NCBI RefSeq assembly: GCF_020711235.1
Contig: NZ_JAJFAV010000006.1
Span: forward strand, 288,390 to 352,389
DNA length: 64,000 nucleotides
Direction: 5' to 3'
DNA from: Hymenobacter sp. 15J16-1T3B
Lineage (GTDB): Bacteria > Bacteroidota > Bacteroidia > Cytophagales > Hymenobacteraceae
Shown here one piece after another: positions 31,994 through 39,251 of this stretch. Position 1 is the stretch's first letter, and the number at the start of each line of letters is the position of its first letter. The notes beneath the pieces were generated by a model. The model searched no databases. It saw nothing but the letters and a program-made list of their open reading frames with translations, and was not told where the DNA came from. Made by a program: the position numbers and the translations under genes.

Positions 31994-32410
31994 ATGGCTA
32001 CTGCCGTTCCCGAACCCACCCCGCGCGTGCTCGTCACCACGGCCGCCGAGGCCACCATCGACGTGCTGCGCGAGGAGCACGGCCCGCTGATGTTTCACCA
32101 GAGCGGCGGCTGCTGCGACGGGTCCTCGCCCATGTGCTTTACCAAGGGCGAATTCCGCGTCAGCTCGAACGACGTGTGGCTGGGCCGCATCCACGGCTGC
32201 GACTTTTTCATGAGCGCCGCGCAGTTTGCTTATTGGAAGCACACCCAGCTTACCGTCGACGTCACGAAGGGGCGCGGCGCCAGCTTTTCGCTGGAAATTC
32301 CGCTCGGCGTGCGCTTTCTGATCCGCTCCCGGCTGTTTACCGAGGCGGAAGAGGCGCATCTGGCGCCGGTGTACGACGGGGAAGAGTACCCGCAGACGAG
32401 CGAAGCGTAG
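31994..32410 (+). CDS. DUF779 domain protein
   Basis: A 138-residue protein matching DUF779: LREEHGPLMFHQSGGCCDGSSPMCF (residues about 18-42) with its three cysteines, then WLGRIHGCDFFMSAAQFAYWKHTQL and RFLIRSRLFTEAEE. The family is found beside aldehyde dehydrogenase genes and has no known biochemical activity; the conserved cysteines suggest metal binding. ATG 31994 matches the family start. A long 28-bp hairpin separates it from the upstream dehydrogenase gene, so the two may be expressed at different levels. Confidence 0.88.
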   Translation: MATAVPEPTPRVLVTTAAEATIDVLREEHGPLMFHQSGGCCDGSSPMCFTKGEFRVSSNDVWLGRIHGCDFFMSAAQFAYWKHTQLTVDVTKGRGASFSLEIPLGVRFLIRSRLFTEAEEAHLAPVYDGEEYPQTSEA

Positions 32411-32447
32411 CAGGTAACGGATTCCGCCGCCCGACATGACGGGCGAA

Positions 32448-32498
32448 AAAACGCCAAACGCCCCGGCAGTCACCGACTGCCGGGGCGTTTGGCGTTTT
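32448..32498. terminator. Perfect 23-bp bidirectional terminator
   Basis: Arms 32448-32470 and 32476-32498 are exact reverse complements with a 5-base loop, A4 and T4 at the ends. It lies between the convergent DUF779 and SnoaL-like genes. Confidence 0.93.
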
Positions 32499-32513
32499 CG
32501 GGTAAACTAGCCG

Positions 32514-32972
32514 CTACCGGGCCCGCACCGGCAGGCCTTCGAGCTGGGCGTAGCCGAGCTTCCAGAGGCCCTTGGGATTCTTTTTCCAGATCAGCACGAA
32601 GTTGCCTTCGCCGACGCCGCTGGGCTGGCCGGGACCGGCCGGCAGCACGTCCACCGAGTAGGTGCCGCCCTCGTAGGCGGTTTTGTCGTCGTTGGCCGAG
32701 CTGGCCACGTTCAGACGCAAGTTCTCGATGGTGCCGAGGGTGGCGCGCACCCACTTATCCGACACTTCCGACTTGCCCTGGTAGTGGGCCTCGCCCTGCA
32801 GGAAGTGCACATCGTCGGCCATCAGCGTATCGAGCTGAATGGCGTTGCGGCTGTTCCAGGCCGAAATGAACTGCTGGTCGAGGGTTTGCACGTTGACGGC
32901 GGGCGTTTCCGGGGCTTTGGTGCACGCCGCGGCGAGGGCGGAAGCCAGCAGAATGGCTGCAAATGCTTTCAT
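32514..32972 (-). CDS. SnoaL/DUF4440-like lipoprotein
   Basis: The product has 152 residues from ATG 32972. A lipoprotein signal (FAAILLASALAAAC, Cys near residue 17) precedes an NTF2-like domain typical of the SnoaL/DUF4440 group: DQQFISAWNSRNAIQLDTLMADDVHFLQ, then YQGKSEVSDKWVR and a C-terminal strand FVLIWKKNPKGLWKLGY. Such folds bind or convert small molecules or serve as scaffolds; a specific role cannot be assigned. Probably anchored in the periplasm or at the outer membrane. Confidence 0.8.
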   Translation of the reverse strand: MKAFAAILLASALAAACTKAPETPAVNVQTLDQQFISAWNSRNAIQLDTLMADDVHFLQGEAHYQGKSEVSDKWVRATLGTIENLRLNVASSANDDKTAYEGGTYSVDVLPAGPGQPSGVGEGNFVLIWKKNPKGLWKLGYAQLEGLPVRAR

Positions 32973-33000
32973 GGGACGGTTTTGGTTGGGGTTGGGAAAG

Positions 33001-33032
33001 CGAAAACCCAAGCCCGAAGGCCTGGGTTTTCG
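33001..33032 (-). terminator. Hairpin after the glycine-zipper gene
   Basis: Arms cgaaaaccca and tgggttttcg (10 bp) with additional gcc/ggc pairing form a stem just downstream of the minus-strand gene ending at 33055. Confidence 0.65.
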
Positions 33033-33054
33033 GGAAAGGTAGCAGCGCAGCTAC

Positions 33055-33633
33055 TTACCAGCTCTTGCGACGCACTTCCGAGGAAGCGTAAGGGGTCGAA
33101 CGGTCGCCGTAGGAGTTGTTGGGCAGGTAGGCGCCGGCCATCGAGTTGTTGCTGTACATCGGGGCCGCAGCGGCGGCGAAGCCGGTAGCCATGGCCGTGG
33201 GCTGTAGGGCTTGTTGCTGCAGCAGCTGCGGCTGCTGGGGTTGGGCCTGGGCCAGCGCGGCTTTGCGCTCGGCGGCTTCGGCGCGCTTGGCCAGGGCGTT
33301 GCGCTCGGCGCGGGCGGCAGCGGCGGCGCGCTCCGCACGGGCGGCGCGGTTGGCTTCGGCTACGCGGGCGGCCTCAGCGGCTTCGGCCTTTTTGCGGTTC
33401 TGAATGTTGCGGCCGATCATGTAACCGGTACCGGCACCGGCGGCGGCACCCACGGCACCACCCACCACGCGGTTTTTCTTGTTGATGATGGCGCCGGCGG
33501 CGGCACCACCGAGGCCGCCGATGATGGCACCCTTCGCTTGCGGGCTGACTTTGCTCTGGGCCTGAGCCGCGGCCGATTGCATTAGAATAACAACGGCGAG
33601 CAGCAGGCTGAAGATATACGGGAGCTTTTTCAT
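33055..33633 (-). CDS. Glycine-zipper (YMGG-like) secreted protein
   Basis: A 192-residue protein with a signal peptide (about 1-26, ending AAAQAQ). A glycine-zipper segment (residues 34-75: GAIIGGLGGAAAGAIINKKNR, VVGGAVGAAAGAGTGYMIG) can insert into membranes. A long Ala/Glu/Arg coiled-coil stretch (about 80-130) follows, then a Gln-rich and low-complexity tail ending VRRKSW. Such proteins are common in the envelope of Bacteroidota; the function is unknown. Confidence 0.8.
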   Translation of the reverse strand: MKKLPYIFSLLLAVVILMQSAAAQAQSKVSPQAKGAIIGGLGGAAAGAIINKKNRVVGGAVGAAAGAGTGYMIGRNIQNRKKAEAAEAARVAEANRAARAERAAAAARAERNALAKRAEAAERKAALAQAQPQQPQLLQQQALQPTAMATGFAAAAAPMYSNNSMAGAYLPNNSYGDRSTPYASSEVRRKSW

Positions 33634-33794
33634 GGCTGGGTTTCGGGTTAAGATTCCGAAGAATCAGACTCAACTTTGTTTCCTGGTTCTGACTCGGGTT
33701 TTGCAAGCACCGTGCCAATAACGGATACAGAGCCCTTAACTGACCTCGCCAATGTAAGGTTACATCCGCCTCATTACGGCCGAGGCGGGAAATA

Positions 33795-33829
33795 AAAAAG
33801 CGCCTTAAAAATGATTTAAGGCGCTTTTT
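33795..33829. terminator. Perfect 15-bp hairpin terminator
   Basis: Arms aaaaagcgccttaaa (33795-33809) and tttaaggcgcttttt (33815-33829) around a 5-base loop, giving T runs on both strands. It serves the minus-strand esterase gene ending at 33847. Confidence 0.92.
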
Positions 33830-33846
33830 GCGCGTTGGTGAAAAAA

Positions 33847-34767
33847 TTATTGCCGGAGCCAGCCACCCGCGTCCAGCCAGTTGCGCAGGCGCTCCGTCCA
33901 CTCGTCTTTGGTGGTCTTGTTGTGCATGCCGAAGCCGTGCCCGCCCTGCGGATAGAGGTGCATTTCCACCGGCACGCGGTGGTGCAGGCAGGCCTCGTAG
34001 AAGCGCAGGCTGTTTTGCACTTTCACCGTTTTGTCGTCCTGGGCGTGTACCAGGAAGGTGGGCGGCGTCTGGGCCGAAACCTGCAGCTCGTTGGAGTACA
34101 GGCGCACTTGGTCGGCCGGCGGGGTGGCGCCCAGCAAGTTGGTGCGCGAGCCAGCATGCATGAGGCTGTCGGAGAAACTGATGACGGGGTAGAGCAGCAC
34201 CAGAAAATCGGGACGCACGGAGGTGCCCGACTTATCGTCGCCTACGGGCCGGGCGAAGTGCGTGCCGGCGGTGCTGGCCAGGTGCCCGCCCGCCGAAAAG
34301 CCCAGCAGGCCCACGCGCGCTGGGTTGATGCCGTACTCCTTGGCTTGCTGCCGCACCAGGCGCAGGGCCTGCTGCGCGTCCAGCAGCGGCGCGGTGGTCT
34401 TGTCGGGCTGGCTGTCGGGGTTGGGTAGGCGGTACTTCAGCACGAAGGCGGTGATGCCCCATTCGCTGAGCCGCTTGGCCACGTCGTAGCCCTCGTGGTC
34501 GATGGAAAGGCGGGCGTAGCCGCCCCCGGGGCAAATGACGACGGCCGTGCCGTTGGCCGTGCCCGCGGCCGGGCGAAACACCGTGAGGGTGGGCTGCACC
34601 ACGTTGGAAATGCGCACGCCGCCGTTGGCCAGCGTGACGCTGGTTTCCCGCACGGCGCTGGGCATGGAGTTGGGCACCGAGCCGGTATACAGCGGCAGCA
34701 CGGCTTGGGCAGAAAGCGAGGAAGCGGACGTCAGCACGAACAGGGAGGCGACAAGGAGCTTGCGCAT
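33847..34767 (-). CDS. Secreted alpha/beta hydrolase (acetyl-xylan esterase-like)
   Basis: A 306-residue enzyme with a signal peptide (MRKLLVASLFVLTSASSLSAQA). It shows the BD-FAE/acetyl esterase layout: VVICPGGGYARLSIDHEG (oxyanion region), the nucleophile Ser in LGFSAGGHLAS near residue 145, the acid in HAQDDKTVKV near residue 243 and His in QGGHGFGMH near residue 275. Likely hydrolyses acetyl or similar esters, perhaps on polysaccharides, in the periplasm or outside. No carbohydrate-degradation locus is next to it. TATCTTCG lies 20 bases upstream of the start. Confidence 0.9.
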   Translation of the reverse strand: MRKLLVASLFVLTSASSLSAQAVLPLYTGSVPNSMPSAVRETSVTLANGGVRISNVVQPTLTVFRPAAGTANGTAVVICPGGGYARLSIDHEGYDVAKRLSEWGITAFVLKYRLPNPDSQPDKTTAPLLDAQQALRLVRQQAKEYGINPARVGLLGFSAGGHLASTAGTHFARPVGDDKSGTSVRPDFLVLLYPVISFSDSLMHAGSRTNLLGATPPADQVRLYSNELQVSAQTPPTFLVHAQDDKTVKVQNSLRFYEACLHHRVPVEMHLYPQGGHGFGMHNKTTKDEWTERLRNWLDAGGWLRQ

Positions 34768-34787
34768 ACGGAAAACAGCTTAGTGCC

Positions 34788-34795
34788 CGAAGATA
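34788..34795 (-). promoter_or_regulatory. TATCTTCG -7-like box before the esterase gene
   Basis: The same octamer as at 16227-16234, 20 bases before the ATG at 34767. Confidence 0.45.
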
Positions 34796-34900
34796 CGAGC
34801 CCGCGCGAGGCTGCGCCGCCAAGTAACCCGGACAACTCGCTAAGCGCGCTGCAGGGGACTAGGTGCGCTATCAGCAATGTAAACGGCACCTCGGGCCGGG

Positions 34901-37453
34901 CTACAGCCGCTCCACCAGCACCTGCACGTTGGTATTGCGGCCGTGGTCATCGGCGCAGGAAATTTTCAGCGGGCCCGCCGCGGGGCGGATAAATACGGCC
35001 TCGGTGGGCGCAGCGGCCCGCACGAACTGGTCGTTGGCGTACCAGTACACCAGCCGCACGTCGCTCCAGGCGGCGCAGCGCAGTTGCAACTGCTGCGAGT
35101 CGCGGGCGTCGAGCACGTACTCGGCGTTGGGAGTGGGGGAAAGAATGCGCGGGGCCTGGTCGGGAGCCGCGTCGGCGGCGCGCACGAGGGTGCAGGCGGG
35201 GTTGTGCGGGGGGCGCAGGGCGTGGGGCAGGCCCTGGGCGGCTTTGAAGGCCAGCACCTCGGGCGCAAAGTTGGGGTAGAGCACCCGGCGGTAGCCGGCG
35301 GCGGGCAGGCAGGCCCGGCAGTAGCTCACCGCCCCGTCGGCCGCTACAAACACCTCCTGCTGATGCTCGCAGCGGCGCACGTCGGAAAGGCCGGGCAGGA
35401 AGTAATCCATGACCTGATCGGGGCAAAACTCGCCGGGCACCTGCCCCGAGACAGGGCACACCAGCCGGAAGTCGAGCCCGGCGGGGGGGGCGTACCACTC
35501 GGCGCCGTCGTTGTAGCTCAGGGCGTTGAAGAGGTCGAAGAGCAGCGGGGTGGCCACGTCGGTGCCGGTGAGGGCCGGCGCACCCTGCCCGGTGAAGTTG
35601 CCCACCCACACGCCGATGGTGTAGTGGCGGTTGTAGCCAATGCTCCAGGCGTCGCGGCGGCCGTAGCTGGTGCCGGTTTTCCAGGCAATGTGGGGCAGGC
35701 GCAGGGCGTTTTCGTGGCCCACCGGCAAATCGGGGCGCACCAGCTGGGAGAGGATGTCGGTGACGAGGTAAGCGGCGGATTCGGACACGAGGCGGACCTC
35801 ACCGGCCGAGGTGACTGATGCGCTCCTTGTCCCCGGGTTCTTGGTTCGAAGCGAGGAGAATGTAGGCGTCGGCAACGAGGCGGCGCCGCTGGCTTTGCGG
35901 TGCGCAGCTTCGACGGCGGCCGGCGTGGGGCCGGCAGCTGTATTGGCCGGCTCATTGGCGGTTTGGGGCGCGGCTCCGGCGGTGAAGCGCAGCGGCCCGT
36001 ACACGCCCTCGTTGGCCAGGGCTGAGTACAGGCCCACCAGCTCTTCGAGGGAGGCCCCGCAGCCGCCCAGGATGGTACTCAGGCCCAGCTGCGGCGCTTG
36101 CCGGGCCACGGTGCGGAAGCCGGCGCGGCGCAACTGGCCCGCAAACTCGCCGACGCCCACCTGCTGCAGCACGTGCACGGCCGGGATGTTGAGCGAAAAA
36201 GCCAGGGCCCGTTCCAGCGTCACTTCGCCCTGGCAGTGCTTGTCGAAGTTTTCGGGCCGGAAGCCGCCGAAGTTGGTGGGCACGTCGGGCAGCACGCGCT
36301 TGGGCGTGACGAGGCCGCGGTCCATGGCCACGGCGTAGAGGAACGGCTTGAGCGTGCTGCCCGGCGAGCGGACGGCCCGGATGCCGTCGACTTGGCCCTG
36401 AGCGCGGCCGTCCAGGAAGTCGGCTGAGCCCACGTAGGCCTGCACGGCGCGGGTACGGTTGTCGACGACGAGAACGGCGGCTTGGGTGATGCCCAGCGGG
36501 GCGAGGCGGCGCACGTACTGGCGCGTCAGGTCTTCGGCCTTGGCCTGGGCCGTGCGCACCAGCGCGGAGCGGATGCCGGCGTCAGCCAGCAGGGCGCGCC
36601 GGGCCGCCAGTGGGGAGCTAGGCCTGAACGCCGCCGCTAAGTGGTCGGCGGGCCGGCCGGCGGCGCGGTACATATCCTGCACCAGCCGACGCGCGAGGTG
36701 CGGGGCCAGGCGCGGAGCCGGCCGGCGGCGGGCTAGCAGGGGCTCGTGCAGCGCGTTTTCCACGTCCGGGGCCGGAAATACGCCCTCGGCCCCGAGGCGG
36801 CGCAGCCAGCGGTTGCGGGCCGCCAGCAGGGCCGCGTTGTGGCGGCCGGGCGCCAGGCCGGTGGGGTTGTTCGGCACGATGGTCAGCGTCACCGTCTGGG
36901 CCAGGGAGAGGTAGTGCGGGGGCTGCCCGTAGTAGAGCAGCGCGGCCGACTTGACGCCCTCCACGTTGGAGCCGTAGGGCACCAGGTTCAGGTAGAGTTG
37001 CAGAATTTCGTCCTTGGAGTAGTAGGCTTCGAGCTGCAGGGCGCGCAGCATTTCCTGCAGCTTGCCGCCCACGGTGCGCTCCTTGGGCTCCAGCAGCCGC
37101 GCCACCTGCATGGTGATGGTGCTGGCCCCGCTGCGCCGCCCGCGGCCCAGCACGTTGCGCCCGGCGGATTTTACCAGGGCCACGGGGTTGACGCCCGGGT
37201 GCCAGTAAAACCACCGGTCCTCCTTGGCCACCAAGGCGCGGCGCAGGGCGGGCGTGATGTCGTGCAGGCCGGCCGGCAGGCGCCACTTCTGGTCGGGCGA
37301 AAGGTAGGCGTGCAGCACCGAGCCGTCGGCGGCCAGCACCACGGGCGAGGCGGGCGGCAGCGGCGGCAGCGGAAACAGCCAGTCGAGCCCGCCCAGCAGC
37401 AGGAGCAGCAGGCCACTTCCCCGCAAAAGCCGCAGTCCCAGGCGCCGATTCAT
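34901..37453 (-). CDS. pbpC: Penicillin-binding protein 1C
   Basis: An 850-residue bifunctional peptidoglycan synthase. A membrane anchor (residues about 8-28) precedes the GT51 transglycosylase (about 50-240, with KEDRWFYWHPGVNP). The transpeptidase has catalytic Ser366 in SPGSTLKPF, SLN later, and KTGTSYGRRDAW. The C-terminal BiPBP_C domain (about 770-850, RILSPTPNAEYVLD) is the mark of PBP1C. A Pro/Ala/Thr-rich stretch of about 55 residues (about 490-550, nucleotides about 35800-35985) sits inside the transpeptidase and looks like an insertion. ATG 37453 matches the cytoplasmic start. In many bacteria pbpC is adjacent to an alpha-2-macroglobulin gene; here that gene is 1.8 kb away and divergent. 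Confidence 0.95.
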   Translation of the reverse strand: MNRRLGLRLLRGSGLLLLLLGGLDWLFPLPPLPPASPVVLAADGSVLHAYLSPDQKWRLPAGLHDITPALRRALVAKEDRWFYWHPGVNPVALVKSAGRNVLGRGRRSGASTITMQVARLLEPKERTVGGKLQEMLRALQLEAYYSKDEILQLYLNLVPYGSNVEGVKSAALLYYGQPPHYLSLAQTVTLTIVPNNPTGLAPGRHNAALLAARNRWLRRLGAEGVFPAPDVENALHEPLLARRRPAPRLAPHLARRLVQDMYRAAGRPADHLAAAFRPSSPLAARRALLADAGIRSALVRTAQAKAEDLTRQYVRRLAPLGITQAAVLVVDNRTRAVQAYVGSADFLDGRAQGQVDGIRAVRSPGSTLKPFLYAVAMDRGLVTPKRVLPDVPTNFGGFRPENFDKHCQGEVTLERALAFSLNIPAVHVLQQVGVGEFAGQLRRAGFRTVARQAPQLGLSTILGGCGASLEELVGLYSALANEGVYGPLRFTAGAAPQTANEPANTAAGPTPAAVEAAHRKASGAASLPTPTFSSLRTKNPGTRSASVTSAGEVRLVSESAAYLVTDILSQLVRPDLPVGHENALRLPHIAWKTGTSYGRRDAWSIGYNRHYTIGVWVGNFTGQGAPALTGTDVATPLLFDLFNALSYNDGAEWYAPPAGLDFRLVCPVSGQVPGEFCPDQVMDYFLPGLSDVRRCEHQQEVFVAADGAVSYCRACLPAAGYRRVLYPNFAPEVLAFKAAQGLPHALRPPHNPACTLVRAADAAPDQAPRILSPTPNAEYVLDARDSQQLQLRCAAWSDVRLVYWYANDQFVRAAAPTEAVFIRPAAGPLKISCADDHGRNTNVQVLVERL

Positions 37454-37633
37454 ACCCGCAAGATATGCACCCGGGCGGCGGGGCGGTTCAAGGAAGTGTC
37501 GTGTTTGGCGCCGGTGGCGGGGCACCGGCCCGGGTGCGTAAGGCGCTTGGCCGAGGCTGTGATGAATTTGACAGGCGCTGCTTCAGTTTGGATTGAAGTA
37601 CGAATTGCCCAGCCGAGGTGGTGAGACGCTGCA

Positions 37634-37697
37634 TCAGGCCGGGGCAGCGGCCGGCCTGAGCGGGCCAAACGCAACGAAGCGCCCCGGTTGGGGCGCT
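37634..37697 (-). terminator. Two hairpins after the actin-fold protein gene
   Basis: tcaggccgg/ccggcctga (37634-37642, 37651-37659) and agcgcccc/ggggcgct (37678-37685, 37690-37697, loop ggtt) lie downstream of the minus-strand gene ending at 37729. T runs are weak, so termination is only probable. Confidence 0.5.
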
Positions 37698-37728
37698 CCG
37701 AGCGGCAAGAACAGGGTAGCAGGGCCGG

Positions 37729-38955
37729 CTACTGCGGCAGGGCCAGCAGGTAGCCGATGGTGAAGTTGACGCTGGAATCGAAGACGAACTGCGGGCAGCC
37801 GGTGCCGTCGGTGATGGCGCGGTAGATGTTCAGGCCGGCCTGGGTTTTGGCCCCCGGCAGTTGGGCGTAGCTAGCGGGCTTGCCCAGTACCACGTAGCGC
37901 TCCGAGCCCTGGCGCACGGTTTTGGCCAGCTCGTAGGGCACGCCGCCGAGGATAAAGCAGGCCGTGCGGCGCTCGGCCGGAACCTGGGCCACCAGCCGGC
38001 GCACGTCGGCGGCCACAACGGAGTCGGGCAGGGGCTGCTGGAAATACTTGGAGCCGTGGGTTTCCAGGGTGCCCAAGCTACCGTCGGGCTGCAACCAGCT
38101 GATTTTGGTGTTGGCCGAGCCCATGTCGACCACAAAGGCCTTGTCGGCGTAGGCGGGCGGCAGCACGGCGCGCAACGCCAGGGCGCCCTCTTGCTGCGGC
38201 GTCACCACGTTCACCTGGTAGCTCAGGGCCTGCAGGCTCTTCACGATTTTCTGGGTGTTGTCCGCTTTGGCTGCCCCGGAGCTGACCACGAAGTGAATGT
38301 CGCGCGGGCCCACGCCGTAGTCGAGCATCTGCCCGATGTAAGCCTTCAGGCCCCGGCGCACGTCGTCCTCAGTCGCCAGGTTCTCCAGCACCAAGCTGTT
38401 GCCGAAGTCGGCCTTTTCCAGCTTCCAGCGGCGCTGGGCGTCGAGGCGCACCACGAAGGAATTGAAGCCCGAGGCGCCCAGTTCCACCACTCCGCGCAGC
38501 TTGCCATTGACCGGCTCGGCGGGCTGGTAGCTGAAGGCCGCGGCCGCCGGCTCGGGGGTAGCAGGGGAGGGGGGCGCGGGTTCCGTCGCGCCGGCGCCCG
38601 GCTGCGGCGCCGTGATGAGTTGCCCGGAGCTGGCCACTTTGATGTCGCCGCTCATGTTGACAAAGTCGCCGTTTTGCAGCGGGACCTGGCGGCCATCGGC
38701 GTACTCCACCACTGCTTTTTTGTGGTCGATGCGGGTGCCGTTGGCTAGCACTACGTCGTTGCTCAGGGCCACGTCCTGGGCCTTGAGCTTGCCGGCGTGG
38801 TTGTTCATGCGGAGCACCAGTGCTTGGTTGTTGAGCACGAAGCCGTCGGTAGCACCGAGTTGCTGCGCCGCTTCGGCACATTTGGTTTGGCCGCTGGCGC
38901 CGATGCTTAGGCCCAGGCAGACAAGTGTGGTGGTAAATAGTGCAATTTGTTTCAT
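37729..38955 (-). CDS. Exported protein: DUF6799 domain plus actin-fold (Ppx/GppA-like) domain
   Basis: A 408-residue protein with a clear signal peptide (MKQIALFTTTLVCLGLSIGASG). Residues about 33-110 match the DUF6799 pattern (DGFVLNNQALVLRM, LSNDVVLANGTRIDHKKA, LQNGDFVNMSGDI). A Pro/Ala linker (about 112-145) leads to an ASKHA-like domain: phosphate-loop-1-like VVELGASGFNSFVVRLD (about 157), VVSSGAAKADNTQK, VVTPQQEGALALRAV in place of the Ppx Glu-Glu region, then VVDMGSANTKISWL (phosphate loop 2-like, about 276). The order matches exopolyphosphatase/GppA, but the loops are degenerate. ATP is scarce in the periplasm, so a non-ATP ligand or a binding role is likely. The gene lies between pbpC and the alpha-2-macroglobulin gene. 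Confidence 0.7.
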   Translation of the reverse strand: MKQIALFTTTLVCLGLSIGASGQTKCAEAAQQLGATDGFVLNNQALVLRMNNHAGKLKAQDVALSNDVVLANGTRIDHKKAVVEYADGRQVPLQNGDFVNMSGDIKVASSGQLITAPQPGAGATEPAPPSPATPEPAAAAFSYQPAEPVNGKLRGVVELGASGFNSFVVRLDAQRRWKLEKADFGNSLVLENLATEDDVRRGLKAYIGQMLDYGVGPRDIHFVVSSGAAKADNTQKIVKSLQALSYQVNVVTPQQEGALALRAVLPPAYADKAFVVDMGSANTKISWLQPDGSLGTLETHGSKYFQQPLPDSVVAADVRRLVAQVPAERRTACFILGGVPYELAKTVRQGSERYVVLGKPASYAQLPGAKTQAGLNIYRAITDGTGCPQFVFDSSVNFTIGYLLALPQ

Positions 38956-38989
38956 AGCAGGTTGGGGAGGTATCTAAAAGCGTGAAGGG

Positions 38990-39130
38990 GAATGTATGCA
39001 GTATATTACCAGTATACAAGCCGAATACTTGGAATAAGTCTGTTTCTATTGAAGAATATATGCAAAATCAAGTTGATTGGTTGAATAGTTCTAGTTGGTT
39101 GCTATAGCGGATATGTACAAAAAGCAAGTT
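38990..39130. promoter_or_regulatory. AT-rich divergent promoter region
   Basis: The 296-base space between the actin-fold gene (minus) and the alpha-2-macroglobulin gene (plus) is the most AT-rich in the window. It contains gtata-N7-tatac (about 39001-39018). No exact TAnnTTTG was found. Likely holds both promoters. Confidence 0.4.
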
Positions 39131-39251
39131 CATCTGCGCAGATGGCTGCACAGTACCGACACCGCCCAATAGATTGTGCACGCTACCGCAACGCAAGCGG
39201 CTTTTCTCTACCTTTCCCGCGCCTGCCGCCACCTACCTACCTTATTCCTTC

